In this document: in pieces, positions 39,888 through 48,372 of the stretch
Numbering within the stretch: the first letter of the stretch is position 1
How the letters are laid out: each line of letters starts with the position of its first letter
Source of the DNA: SIG565 sp045650565
GTDB lineage: Bacteria > Bacillota > Clostridia > Oscillospirales > Acutalibacteraceae
Length of the DNA stretch: 64,000 nt
Assembly: GCA_045650565.1 (NCBI GenBank)
Contig: JAZRRG010000042.1
Location: 59,571-123,570, forward strand
Direction: 5' to 3'
The notes under the pieces: generated by a model
What the model was told of the DNA's origin: nothing
The model's input: only the letters and a program-made list of their open reading frames with translations
The model's database searches: none
Made by a program: the position numbers and the translations under genes

Positions 39888-40501
39888 GTAACATTTTAAG
39901 TAAATTCACCTTGTTTTTAAAGCGCAATTCCGATGTTTTTCGTCCCGTTGCTGTTTTAACGGCAATTTGCCTTGTGGTAGCTATTCTTTTGTCGGTTACA
40001 AACCTTATAACAAAGGATAAAATCGCCGCTATGGATATAGAAACAAGTAACGCCGCTATGGCAGAACTTATTTCGGCGGAAAAGTATGATAAGGCAGAGG
40101 TGCAAGGTGAACTTTATTTAGCCAAAAACGGCGAAGAGATAAAGGGCTATATTGTTAAAACCCAAAGCCGTGGCTATGGCGGAGATATTGTGGTTATGAC
40201 GGCAATATCAACCGATAAAAAAATATTGGGTGTAAAAATTCTGGCGGCCGCTGATGAGACTCCGGGTCTTGGGCAGAACGTTACAAAAGAAAGCTTTTAT
40301 TCGCAGTATGTTGGCAAGACCGAAAAAATTTCGGTTGAGAAAAATGGCGCCAATTCGGATAAAAATGAAATAGATGCCGTGACCGGCGCTACAATTTCTT
40401 CAAGGGCGGTAACAGCCGCCGTTAATGAGGCGTTTACTTGTCTTAACGAGTACTTAAAAACGGTTGAAGCAACAACAAATGAGGCAGGGGAGGTGCAGTG
40501 A
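39884..40501 (+). CDS. rnfG: Rnf complex subunit G (FMN-bearing)
   Basis: 205 residues with one N-terminal helix (VAVLTAICLVVAILLSVTNLI, about 22-42) and a soluble FMN-binding domain outside the cytoplasm. The flavin is bound to a threonine in DAVTGATISSRAV (SGATxT-type motif near 165-176), preceded by ETPGLGQNV. Overlaps rnfD by four bases and rnfE by one. Confidence 0.95.
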   Translation: MSNILSKFTLFLKRNSDVFRPVAVLTAICLVVAILLSVTNLITKDKIAAMDIETSNAAMAELISAEKYDKAEVQGELYLAKNGEEIKGYIVKTQSRGYGGDIVVMTAISTDKKILGVKILAAADETPGLGQNVTKESFYSQYVGKTEKISVEKNGANSDKNEIDAVTGATISSRAVTAAVNEAFTCLNEYLKTVEATTNEAGEVQ

Positions 40502-41172
40502 TGAAAACGGAAAATTTAAAGTACTTAACCAACGGTATTATTAAGGAGAACCCTGTTTTACGACTGGTGCTCGGCACCTGTCCCACACTCGCTGTTACCA
40601 CCGCTGCCATAAACGGTATAGGCATGGGCGCAGCGGCAACGGTTGTGCTTGTTGGCTCTAACCTTGTTATATCTCTGCTTCGCAATATTATTCCCGACAA
40701 GGTTCGTATACCCGCATACATTACCGTTATTGCAGGATTTGTAACGGTGGTACAAATGCTGGTAAAGGCGTTTTTGCCCTCTATTGATGCGGCGCTCGGT
40801 ATTTATTTGCCGCTTATAGTTGTTAACTGTATAATACTCGGTCGTGCTGAGATGTTCGCATCTAAAAACAGCGTGTTGCCAAGTGTTTTGGACGGTATCG
40901 GTATGGGTATCGGATTTACCGCAACACTGACGGTTATGGGCGCAATAAGAGAAATTATCGGTGCGGGCTCTATATTTGGATTAACTATCACTGCGAATTT
41001 TATTGACCCGATGATAGTTATGCTCTTGCCACCCGGTGGATTCTTTGTGTTCGGCATACTCGTTGCTGTATCAAATAAGCTCGCTACACTTTCGGGCAAA
41101 AAACCGGTAGAGCATACGGGTTGCGGCGAGTGTCCTATGAAGGATGCTTGTAAAACGGGAGGTGAGCAGTAA
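40501..41172 (+). CDS. rnfE: Rnf complex subunit E (membrane)
   Basis: Six-helix integral subunit, 223 residues, homologous to RnfA and together binding an inner iron-sulfur centre in the membrane: NPVLRLVLGTCPTLAVT and YLPLIVVNCIILGRAE bear the conserved cysteines. It ends in a cysteine-rich tail HTGCGECPMKDACK, an extension beyond the usual C-terminus. I start at ATG 40501 after GGGGAGG; GTG 40498 is three bases earlier and also possible. Confidence 0.95.
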   Translation: MKTENLKYLTNGIIKENPVLRLVLGTCPTLAVTTAAINGIGMGAAATVVLVGSNLVISLLRNIIPDKVRIPAYITVIAGFVTVVQMLVKAFLPSIDAALGIYLPLIVVNCIILGRAEMFASKNSVLPSVLDGIGMGIGFTATLTVMGAIREIIGAGSIFGLTITANFIDPMIVMLLPPGGFFVFGILVAVSNKLATLSGKKPVEHTGCGECPMKDACKTGGEQ

Positions 41173-41753
41173 TGGCAGGAACTATAGTTTCTATTTTACT
41201 TGCGGGACTTCTCACCGAGAATATGATTCTTTCAAAATTTCTTGGTATTTGCCCCTTCCTTGGCACCTCTAAAAAGGTTGGAACGGCATTCAGCATGAGT
41301 GTTGCAGTAACACTTGTTATGCTTATTTCTACTGCCGTTACCTATCCGCTTTACGCTTATGTTTTGGTGCCTCTCGGTCTTGAATATTTACAGACTATTC
41401 TTTTTATACTTGTAATTGCTGCCATTGTTCAGTTCTTGGAAACGGTATTAAAGAAGTATATCAAATCGGTTTATAATGCACTCGGTATTTATCTGCCGCT
41501 TATAACCACGAACTGTGCAGTGCTTGGTATTACAATCTTACATTTCACAAAGGGATATTCCTTTATTTTGGCGCTTGTAAATGCGCTTGCGGCAGGTCTT
41601 GGCTTTATGCTCGCTATGATTATATTTGCGGGTATCCGTTCTCGGCTTGAAACCGCCGATATCCCCGAATTTTTAAAGGGACTACCCATAACGCTGATAG
41701 CTGCGGCTATAGTATCCCTCTCATTTTTGGGATTCGCAGGAATAGGGGGTTAA
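41172..41753 (+). CDS. rnfA: Rnf complex subunit A (membrane)
   Basis: 193 residues, six helices, pseudo-twofold partner of RnfE. NMILSKFLGICPFLGTS and YLPLITTNCAVLGI carry the conserved cysteines. TAATG coupling with rnfE; rnfB follows after 3 bases. Confidence 0.96.
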   Translation: MAGTIVSILLAGLLTENMILSKFLGICPFLGTSKKVGTAFSMSVAVTLVMLISTAVTYPLYAYVLVPLGLEYLQTILFILVIAAIVQFLETVLKKYIKSVYNALGIYLPLITTNCAVLGITILHFTKGYSFILALVNALAAGLGFMLAMIIFAGIRSRLETADIPEFLKGLPITLIAAAIVSLSFLGFAGIGG

Positions 41754-41756
41754 GAT

Positions 41757-42542
41757 ATGTCAGGTATTTTATATGCTGCCTTAATTATAGGTGGTTCGGG
41801 ACTCGTTCTTGCAGTAATTCTCGCTTTGGCATCTAAGTTTATGTCGGTTCCTACCGATGAAAAGGTAGAACAGATACGTTCCTGTCTTCCGGGTGCTAAC
41901 TGCGGTGCTTGTGGATATTCAGGATGCGATGGCTACGCCGTGGCGGTAGCATCGGGCGAGGCACGGCCGAACCTTTGCACCCCTGGCGGCACCACGACGG
42001 CAGAACAGTTATCGGCTTTACTCGGCACCGAAATATCGGTGGAGAAAAAGTGCGCATTTGTCAAATGTAATCACGGCTTTGACAAAGCAATAAAGGAGTT
42101 TAGCTATAACGGTGCTACAAGCTGTGCGGCAGCAAACCTTATGTATAAAGGTCCGTATGGCTGTAAATTTGGCTGCCTAGGTTTTGGAGACTGTGTGTCG
42201 GCTTGCGAGTTTGGCGCAATAAAAATAGAAAACGGCAATATATGTGTTGATAAAACACTGTGCGGTGGTTGCGGCAAATGTGCCGCAGCGTGTCCGAAGG
42301 GTATAATTGAAATTTTACCCGTCACGGCAAAATATGCAGTTGCGTGTTCAAATACGCAAAAGGGTGCGGTAGCACGCAAGGTGTGTACGGCGGCGTGTAT
42401 TGGTTGTCAAAAATGTGTAAAGCTGTGTCCTACACAGGCAATTACGGTGGAGAACAACTTAGCACATATTGACGCTTCAAAATGCACCGGATGCGGTGAG
42501 TGTGCGGCAGGGTGTCCCACAAAATGTATCGTTGAAAGATAA
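41757..42542 (+). CDS. rnfB: Rnf complex subunit B (ferredoxin-type)
   Basis: Entry point for electrons from reduced ferredoxin. 261 residues: an N-terminal helix, the 4Fe-4S domain CLPGANCGACGYSGCDGYA, then three further cluster motifs, CKFGCLGFGDCVSACEFGA, CGGCGKCAAACPKG, and the pair CIGCQKCVKLCPTQ plus CTGCGECAAGCPTKC. So it has many clusters, in keeping with clostridial RnfB. Last gene of the operon, then a terminator. The whole complex couples ferredoxin:NAD oxidoreduction to Na+ or H+ export. Confidence 0.96.
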   Translation: MSGILYAALIIGGSGLVLAVILALASKFMSVPTDEKVEQIRSCLPGANCGACGYSGCDGYAVAVASGEARPNLCTPGGTTTAEQLSALLGTEISVEKKCAFVKCNHGFDKAIKEFSYNGATSCAAANLMYKGPYGCKFGCLGFGDCVSACEFGAIKIENGNICVDKTLCGGCGKCAAACPKGIIEILPVTAKYAVACSNTQKGAVARKVCTAACIGCQKCVKLCPTQAITVENNLAHIDASKCTGCGECAAGCPTKCIVER

Positions 42543-42545
42543 AAA

Positions 42546-42575
42546 ATTCCCCGAGAAAAATCTCGGGGAATTATT
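42546..42575 (+). terminator. Terminator of the rnf operon
   Basis: ATTCCCCGAGA / TCTCGGGGAAT with AAAA loop and TTATTATT tail. Confidence 0.85.
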
Positions 42576-42576
42576 A

Positions 42577-42604
42577 TTGATTTTTTAGTAATTTGTGGTA
42601 TACT
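42577..42604 (+). promoter_or_regulatory. Promoter of the oadB leader
   Basis: TTGATT, 16 bases, TATACT; the predicted start coincides with the leader RNA's first stem. Confidence 0.75.
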
Positions 42605-42611
42605 AATTATG

Positions 42612-42728
42612 TTTAAGAGGGAGTAGCTGGCGGTATACCCGTGGCACTCGGCGTCAATACGGATTGTTCCCGCCGATGTCTTAAATTGCAAGACTCTTAC
42701 TGCAAAAGCAGTGAGTGTCTTATTTTTT
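42612..42728 (+). ncRNA. Structured 5' leader with terminator, probable riboswitch (class uncertain)
   Basis: P1 can form between TAAGAG (42614-42619) and CTCTTA (42694-42699), enclosing GGAGTAGC at the start and TTGCAAGA at the end. Inside, TCGGCG (42648-42653) pairs with CGCCGA (42671-42676), and CCGT (42639-42642) can pair with ACGG (42659-42662) as a pseudoknot. An overlapping intrinsic terminator, AAGACTCTTACTGC with GCAGTGAGTGTCTT and a T run (42690-42728), uses the 3' half of P1, so a stabilised aptamer would block termination: a genetic ON switch. GGGAGTAG resembles yybP-ykoY (Mn2+), but the pseudoknot and the sodium pump downstream make the Na+-I (DUF1646) class my first guess. Confidence 0.65.
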
Positions 42729-42756
42729 TACAATATATTTTTAAGGAGAAAAAGTT

Positions 42757-43929
42757 ATGGAGATTTTGTATGAAAATCTGTTAACCATAACCTGGCAACA
42801 GGTGGTTATGTGGTTAATAGGAGGGATTTTGATATTCCTTGCTATTAAAAAAGAGATGGAGCCGACACTTTTGCTGCCCATCGGATTTGGCGCAATACTT
42901 GTTAATATACCGGGCTCAGGCGCTATAACAAGATTTTTTCAAAACGGCGTGGATAAAACTGTAGAGGTTTTAAATGGCGCACTGTCAGCCGAAGGACTTG
43001 AAGCCGAGCATGGCGCACTTACCACACTCTTTGAAGCGGGTATAGCAAACGAGCTTTTTCCGTTGATTTTATTCATCGGTATTGGTGCGATGATAGATTT
43101 TGGTCCGCTTCTTTCTAACCCCAAGCTAATGATTTTTGGCGCTGCGGCACAGTTTGGTATTTTCTTTACATTATGCTTAGCATCAATATTCTTCCCAATT
43201 AACGATGCTGCCTCGATAGCAATTATAGGTGCGGCGGATGGTCCCACATCTATTGTTGTTGCAAACAAATTAGGCAGTCAATACCTCGGCGCTATAATGG
43301 TTGCGGCTTATTCATATATGGCGCTCGTTCCTATTATACAGCCCCCTGTAATTAAACTTTTAACCACCAAAAAAGAGCGTATGATTCGTATGCCTTATGA
43401 ACCCAAGGAGGTTAAAAAGATTACAAAAATTCTTTTCCCGATTATTATCACGGTTGTAGCAGGTGTTGTTGCACCTGCATCGGTTTCGCTCATTGGTTTC
43501 CTTATGTTCGGCAACCTGATTCGTGAGTGCGGTGTGCTTGATTCGCTCTCAGAAACGGCTCAAAAGGTACTTGCAAACCTTATTACAATTTTCCTTGGAA
43601 TCACAATCGCTTCGCAGATGACAGCCGAAAAATTCTTGGCACCCAACACCCTGCTTATTTTAGGACTCGGTCTTGTTGCTTTTATTTTCGACACAGCAGG
43701 TGGAGTGCTGTTCGCAAAATTCTTAAATCTTTTCTTAAAAAAGAAAATAAACCCCATGATTGGCGCCGCAGGTATCTCGGCTTTCCCAATGTCAGGTCGT
43801 ATAGTTCATAAAATGGGACTCGCTGAGGACCCTCAAAACTTCCTGCTTATGCATTCAATTGGTGTTAATGTGTCGGGTCAAATCGCATCGGTTATTGCAG
43901 GCGGATTGATTCTTAATTTCTTTATGTAG
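42757..43929 (+). CDS. oadB: Sodium-translocating decarboxylase beta subunit (OadB-type)
   Basis: Integral membrane subunit that couples decarboxylation of a biotin-bound carboxyl group to Na+ export. 390 residues with about 10-11 helices; the family regions ELFPLILFIGIGAMIDFGPLL, NDAASIAIIGAADGPTSIVV (with the functional Asp that binds Na+), and SAFPMSGRIVHKMG are present. No alpha, biotin-carrier or normal gamma subunit is next to it; a 43-residue membrane protein follows. So the complex partners are elsewhere or the protein has a divergent role. It sits behind a structured leader with a terminator. Confidence 0.93.
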   Translation: MEILYENLLTITWQQVVMWLIGGILIFLAIKKEMEPTLLLPIGFGAILVNIPGSGAITRFFQNGVDKTVEVLNGALSAEGLEAEHGALTTLFEAGIANELFPLILFIGIGAMIDFGPLLSNPKLMIFGAAAQFGIFFTLCLASIFFPINDAASIAIIGAADGPTSIVVANKLGSQYLGAIMVAAYSYMALVPIIQPPVIKLLTTKKERMIRMPYEPKEVKKITKILFPIIITVVAGVVAPASVSLIGFLMFGNLIRECGVLDSLSETAQKVLANLITIFLGITIASQMTAEKFLAPNTLLILGLGLVAFIFDTAGGVLFAKFLNLFLKKKINPMIGAAGISAFPMSGRIVHKMGLAEDPQNFLLMHSIGVNVSGQIASVIAGGLILNFFM

Positions 43930-43942
43930 GGAGGATTTAAAT

Positions 43943-44074
43943 ATGTTTCAACCACAAAACTTTATAAATAATCTTTCGTATATGGGCACGGGAATGCTTG
44001 CAATACTCATAGTTATGGGTGTTATAATTTTAGCTACTGTGTTGCTTAACAAAATTTTTTCAAGTAAAAAATAA
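43943..44074 (+). CDS. 43-residue single-helix membrane protein beside oadB
   Basis: Begins at ATG 43943 with GGGAGGAT upstream and only 13 bases after the oadB stop. The sequence MFQPQNFINNLSYMGTGMLA then a hydrophobic run ending LLNKIFSSKK gives one membrane helix with a short positive tail on the cytoplasmic side. Gamma subunits of Na+ decarboxylases have a similar N-terminal helix with MGxGM/V motif (here MGTGM) but a longer polar tail, so this looks like a minimal OadG. Terminator directly after. Confidence 0.78.
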   Translation: MFQPQNFINNLSYMGTGMLAILIVMGVIILATVLLNKIFSSKK

Positions 44075-44078
44075 AAAT

Positions 44079-44106
44079 TAAGGAGAGCGGTGGCTCTCCT
44101 TTTTTT
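44079..44106 (+). terminator. Terminator of oadB operon
   Basis: AAGGAGAGC / GCTCTCCTT with GGTG loop and seven Ts, overlapping the stop of sleB on the other strand. Confidence 0.88.
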
Positions 44107-44746
44107 ATTCACAAAAAATATGATTGCCTATAGTGGTTATGGCGGGACGGCTCCAAATCCATTTGTTTGTTGCGGTGGCAGGGTTGAAATAATATATTGC
44201 GCCACCACTCGGGTCCATACCGTTTAGAGCGTCCCGAGCTGCCGAGTATGCCGACTGGCTGACCGGTTTGTCAAACTGCCCGTCGTAAAGACACGAAAAG
44301 GCGCCCTTTTGATATATAACGCCCGATATGGTATCGGGGAAGGACGGATGCTCAACTCGGTTTAAAACAACTGCGCCAACTGCTACCTGTCCCTCGTAGC
44401 TCTCGCCTCTTGCTTCTGCCGAGATTAGTCGAGCCAAAAGCAGATATTCGCTTGAGGAATAACTGCCGCCCGAGTCCTTAATGCCAAGCGCCTCCAAGGT
44501 TTTATCCCCCGCAATGCCATCGGCTACTAGCCCGTTATCGTATTGGAATTGCTTTACGGCGCTTTCGGTTGCCGAGCCGTAAATGCCGTCAACGCTACCC
44601 TTGTAGTAACCGAGCGCAGATAAGCGCACCTGTATTGCCGAAACCTCGTTCCCTCGTGAGCCGAACTTTGAAAAGGCGGAGCAAAAAGGAGATATGCAAA
44701 GGGAAAATATCAGCAAAAGTGAAATAATACAAAATATTTTTTTCAT
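44105..44746 (-). CDS. sleB: SleB-like spore cortex-lytic / cell-wall hydrolase
   Basis: Secreted muropeptide hydrolase of 213 residues. Signal peptide (IFCIISLLLIFSLCISPFCSAF), a peptidoglycan-binding domain about 28-88 (GSRGNEVSAIQVRLSALGYY, DGIYGSATESAVKQFQ, DGIAGDKTLEALG), then the hydrolase-2 domain about 103-213 with LLARLISAEARGE (catalytic Glu), VAVGAVVLNRV, and GAIYYFNPATA. SleB-type enzymes are found chiefly in spore-formers and act as lytic transglycosylases on cortex during germination. Not joined to ypeB here. Monocistronic. Confidence 0.9.
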   Translation of the reverse strand: MKKIFCIISLLLIFSLCISPFCSAFSKFGSRGNEVSAIQVRLSALGYYKGSVDGIYGSATESAVKQFQYDNGLVADGIAGDKTLEALGIKDSGGSYSSSEYLLLARLISAEARGESYEGQVAVGAVVLNRVEHPSFPDTISGVIYQKGAFSCLYDGQFDKPVSQSAYSAARDALNGMDPSGGAIYYFNPATATNKWIWSRPAITTIGNHIFCE

Positions 44747-44851
44747 AAAACCACCTAAATTTTGTTTTTATTTTTAATATGCACATATTTGCGTGATAAA
44801 TACCGAACAAAATAAAGGTCAGGCAAGGTCAAAAAATATTTTTACAAAGTA

Positions 44852-44879
44852 TTGACAAATACGAAAATGAGGATATAAT
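44852..44879 (+). promoter_or_regulatory. Promoter of hrcA-grpE-dnaK
   Basis: TTGACA, 16 bases, TATAAT, followed by CIRCE. Confidence 0.85.
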
Positions 44880-44887
44880 AAAAATAG

Positions 44888-44914
44888 TTAGCACTCACAC
44901 AAGTAGAGTGCTAA
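44888..44914 (+). promoter_or_regulatory. CIRCE operator
   Basis: TTAGCACTC, nine bases, GAGTGCTAA: a perfect match to the HrcA-binding element, located at the transcription start of the operon. So hrcA represses its own operon until heat stress. Confidence 0.97.
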
Positions 44915-44936
44915 TTTTAAAAAAGGCGGTGATGCA

Positions 44937-45974
44937 TTGGAGCTGAGCGAGAGAAAAAAAGCAATATTGTCGGCAATAGTTAAAACGCATATTGCTTCGG
45001 GTGAGCCGATTGGCTCAAAGATTCTTTGCGAAATCCTTGAGAATGCACCGTCAAGTGCAACACTTAGGAATGAAATGAGTGCATTGTGTGCACTCGGTCT
45101 GTTAGAACAGCCGCACACCTCGGCAGGTCGTGTACCAACGGCACTCGGGTATCGGTTGTATATCGAAACACTTATGCATAGGGATGAAATAAATGCCGAG
45201 CATAAGAGATATATTGATTCGGCTTTGTCTGCTTCAAATTGCGACCCCGAGAAATTGCCAAGCGTAGCGTGTAAGGTGTTGAGTGACATTACGGGGCTGC
45301 CGAGCGTGGCGGCAAATATTTCTACTAACGGCGCCGCCGTTAAACGAGTAGAGCTGTTTCGGATGGGCAGCCATTCGGTGATGCTCATTTTAATCACCAC
45401 CGACGGACGCTCACGCAGTCGGCTTGTGCATACTCAGACCGAGATAGATGTAGAGTTAATTTCGAGCTTTGATAGTTTGGTAAGAGACAAAATAATAAGA
45501 AAAAGTATAGAAACTCTAACCCCTGCGATGCAACAAAATATTTATATAGGCGCTCGTACGGGGGTTATACGCTTAATGCCGCTGATTTCGGCATTGTTTG
45601 ATATGATAAATGAAATAGCAGAGGCAAATGTAAGTCTGTCGGGACAGTCAAATTTGTTTTCGGTTGGTTGGCAAAAGGATGATGCCGATAAAATTTTGTC
45701 ATTGCTTCATAGAAGGGAAGCGCTGATGTCTATTTTATCGGGGCAGTCCGAGTCACTTGGTGTTATTTTCGGCAGAGACACCGATTATAGCATACTCGGT
45801 CCGTCAAGTCTTATTTTTGCCAAATATAATATGGGCAATAAAAATACAGGTTGTATAGGAGTAATAGGACCTACGAGGATGTCGTATGAGCTTATAATAC
45901 CAAGCATTGAGTATACGGCAAAGCGTATGGATATATTACTTACCGAAACGCTTAAAGATATGGAGGGAAACTAA
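44937..45974 (+). CDS. hrcA: Heat-inducible transcription repressor HrcA
   Basis: Binds CIRCE and represses class I heat-shock genes. 345 residues: an N-terminal winged helix (SERKKAILSAIVKTHIASGEPIGSK, then SSATLRNEMSALCALGLLEQPHTSAGRVPT) and a C-terminal dimerisation/GAF-like domain ending GVIGPTRMSYELIIPSIEYTAK. TTG 44937 is the start, with AAGGCGGTG before it; no better start lies nearby. It follows the CIRCE element and is directly fused in operon to grpE, whose TTG begins at the next base. Confidence 0.96.
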   Translation: MELSERKKAILSAIVKTHIASGEPIGSKILCEILENAPSSATLRNEMSALCALGLLEQPHTSAGRVPTALGYRLYIETLMHRDEINAEHKRYIDSALSASNCDPEKLPSVACKVLSDITGLPSVAANISTNGAAVKRVELFRMGSHSVMLILITTDGRSRSRLVHTQTEIDVELISSFDSLVRDKIIRKSIETLTPAMQQNIYIGARTGVIRLMPLISALFDMINEIAEANVSLSGQSNLFSVGWQKDDADKILSLLHRREALMSILSGQSESLGVIFGRDTDYSILGPSSLIFAKYNMGNKNTGCIGVIGPTRMSYELIIPSIEYTAKRMDILLTETLKDMEGN

Positions 45975-46472
45975 TTGGCAGAGGAAAAAACTTCGGTTAC
46001 CGAGGAAAAAAAGCCGAGAAAAAACAAAAAGGATGAAGAAATAAAGCAGCTTTTCGCAAAAGTGGAGGAGGAGCATAATTTATTGCTTCGTACTGCAGCC
46101 GAGTTCGATAATTATAAAAAGCGAACCGAGCGTGAACGGCTGACAATAGGCGAATATGCCAAGGCGGATGTTATTAAGAAAATATTACCTGTGCTTGATA
46201 ATATTGAGCGTGCGGCAGGTATGGACACTACATCTCCTGACTATATTAAAGGTATAGAGCTTATTATTAAGCAGCTGTTGGCACTAACCGAGAATATTGG
46301 CATTGTGCCTTTGGCAAAGGTCGGAGATGAGTTTAATCCGTCACTACACGATGCAGTAATGCATATCGAGGATGAAAATTTAGGCGAAAACGTTATTGCT
46401 GATGTTTTACAGCAGGGCTATAAAATCGGAGATACGGTTATACGACCTGCTATGGTAAAAGTGGCAAATTAA
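45975..46472 (+). CDS. grpE: Nucleotide exchange factor GrpE
   Basis: Stimulates ADP release from DnaK. 165 residues: a charged N-terminal region, a long coiled coil (about 20-80, EHNLLLRTAAEFDNYKKRT), and the C-terminal beta domain with FNPSLHDAVMHIED and YKIGDTVIRPAMVKVA. The TTG start directly abuts the hrcA stop (TAATTG), with GGAGGGAAAC as ribosome binding site inside hrcA. Confidence 0.96.
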   Translation: MAEEKTSVTEEKKPRKNKKDEEIKQLFAKVEEEHNLLLRTAAEFDNYKKRTERERLTIGEYAKADVIKKILPVLDNIERAAGMDTTSPDYIKGIELIIKQLLALTENIGIVPLAKVGDEFNPSLHDAVMHIEDENLGENVIADVLQQGYKIGDTVIRPAMVKVAN

Positions 46473-46504
46473 CAAATATATAATATCTAAAGGAGATTTT
46501 TATT

Positions 46505-48337
46505 ATGGGAAAAATTATTGGTATTGACTTAGGAACAACAAACTCTTGCGTTGCCGTTATGGAAGGCGGCGAGGCGGTAGTTATCGCTAATGCAGAGGGC
46601 GCAAGAACCACACCGAGTGTTGTGGCATTTTCAAAAACAGGCGAGCGTATGGTAGGTCAGGTTGCAAAGCGTCAGGCAATCACAAACCCTGACAGAACAA
46701 TCAGCTCAATCAAGCGTGAGATGGGTACATCTTATACAGTTGCTATTGATGGCAAAAACTATACCCCGCAGCAAATTTCGGCTATAATCTTACAAAAGCT
46801 TAAAGCCGATGCCGAGGCATATCTCGGCACTACAGTTTCGGAGGCAGTTATCACAGTTCCCGCATATTTTACCGATGCTCAGCGTCAGGCAACCAAGGAT
46901 GCAGGTAAAATTGCAGGTCTTGAGGTAAAGCGTATCATCAATGAGCCCACAGCCGCTGCTTTGGCTTACGGAATTGATAAGGATAATGACCAAAAGGTTA
47001 TGGTTTATGACTTGGGCGGCGGTACCTTCGATGTATCCATCATAGAAATGGGCGATGGCGTTCAAGAGGTACTCGCTACAGCCGGTAACAACCGTCTTGG
47101 CGGTGATGACTTTGACAAGCGCATTATGGACTGGGTAGTTGCTCAGTTCAAGGCGGAAAGCGGCATTGATTTATCAAATGATAAGATGGCTATGCAGCGT
47201 GTAAAAGAGGCATCCGAAAAGGCAAAAATAGATTTATCGGGTATGACACAGGCAGATATTAACCTGCCCTTTATTACCGCAGATGCTACAGGTCCCAAGC
47301 ACTTCGAAACCACAATTTCACGTGCTAAGTTTAACGAGCTTACTGCCGATTTGGTAGAGGCAACAATGGCACCTGTTCGTCAGGCACTTTCCGACTCGGG
47401 ACTCAACAAAAACGAAATCAACAAGGTGCTTATGGTGGGCGGCTCTTCTCGTATCCCCGCTGTTCAAGAGGCAGTTAAGGCATTTATGGGTGCAGAACCC
47501 TTTAAGGGTATCAACCCCGATGAGTGCGTGGCTTTAGGCGCCGCTTTACAGGGCGGTGTTCTTGGCGGTGACGTTAAGGGACTACTCCTACTTGATGTTA
47601 CACCTCTCTCACTCGGTATTGAAACCATGGGCGGTGTTTCCACAAAGATTATTGAGCGTAACACCACTATTCCCGCTAAGAAGAGCCAAATCTTCTCAAC
47701 AGCGGCTGACGGTCAAACCTCGGTTGAGGTACACGTTTTACAGGGTGAGCGTGAATTTGCCAAGGATAACAAGACACTCGGCGTATTCCATCTTGACGGT
47801 ATCGCACCTGCTCCCCGTGGAATTCCTCAAATTGAGGTTACCTTCGATATAGATGCTAACGGTATTGTTCACGTATCGGCAAAGGACCTCGGCACAGGCA
47901 AGGAAAATGATATCACTATTACCGCATCTACAAATATGTCCAAGGATGATATAGACAAGGCGGTTAAAGAGGCAGAGCAGTATGCAGCTGAGGATAAAAA
48001 ACGCCGTGAGGATATTGATATTCGCAACGGTGCCGACCAAATGATTTATCAGACCGAAAAGACCATAAATGAAATGGGCGATAAGATAACTGATGAAGAA
48101 AAGGGCAAAATCGAAGCTGCAAAGGAGGCACTAAAAGAAGCGTTAAAGGGCGAAGATATCGAAGCAATTAAGGCACGTCAGGAAGACCTGCAGAAAGAGA
48201 TTTATGCAATTAGTGAAAAGCTTTATAAGGCGGCTCAAGCGGCGGCAGGCAATGAAGCTAATGCTGGAAATGATGCAGCGGGAGCTGATAATGTATATGA
48301 TGCCGACTTCACAGATGTAGACGATACAAATAAATAG
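46505..48337 (+). CDS. dnaK: Chaperone DnaK (Hsp70)
   Basis: ATP-driven chaperone. 610 residues: GIDLGTTNSCVAVMEGG phosphate-1 loop, VYDLGGGTFDVSII phosphate-2, VGGSSRIPAVQ adenosine motif, the linker DVKGLLLLDVTPLSLGIETM, substrate domain, and helical lid to the acidic end DADFTDVDDTNK. Like other Gram-positive DnaK it lacks the 24-residue insertion in the ATPase domain. RBS AAAGGAG. Part of hrcA-grpE-dnaK; dnaJ is separated from it by a decayed element. Confidence 0.98.
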   Translation: MGKIIGIDLGTTNSCVAVMEGGEAVVIANAEGARTTPSVVAFSKTGERMVGQVAKRQAITNPDRTISSIKREMGTSYTVAIDGKNYTPQQISAIILQKLKADAEAYLGTTVSEAVITVPAYFTDAQRQATKDAGKIAGLEVKRIINEPTAAALAYGIDKDNDQKVMVYDLGGGTFDVSIIEMGDGVQEVLATAGNNRLGGDDFDKRIMDWVVAQFKAESGIDLSNDKMAMQRVKEASEKAKIDLSGMTQADINLPFITADATGPKHFETTISRAKFNELTADLVEATMAPVRQALSDSGLNKNEINKVLMVGGSSRIPAVQEAVKAFMGAEPFKGINPDECVALGAALQGGVLGGDVKGLLLLDVTPLSLGIETMGGVSTKIIERNTTIPAKKSQIFSTAADGQTSVEVHVLQGEREFAKDNKTLGVFHLDGIAPAPRGIPQIEVTFDIDANGIVHVSAKDLGTGKENDITITASTNMSKDDIDKAVKEAEQYAAEDKKRREDIDIRNGADQMIYQTEKTINEMGDKITDEEKGKIEAAKEALKEALKGEDIEAIKARQEDLQKEIYAISEKLYKAAQAAAGNEANAGNDAAGADNVYDADFTDVDDTNK

Positions 48338-48338
48338 T

Positions 48339-48366
48339 AAATAGGGCGGCAATGCCGCCCTATTTA
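48339..48366 (+). terminator. Hairpin after dnaK
   Basis: AAATAGGGCGGC / GCCGCCCTATTT with AAT loop. There is no T run beyond ATTTA, so it may only slow or protect mRNA and let dnaJ be read at reduced level. Confidence 0.55.
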
Positions 48367-48372
48367 AGAGAC

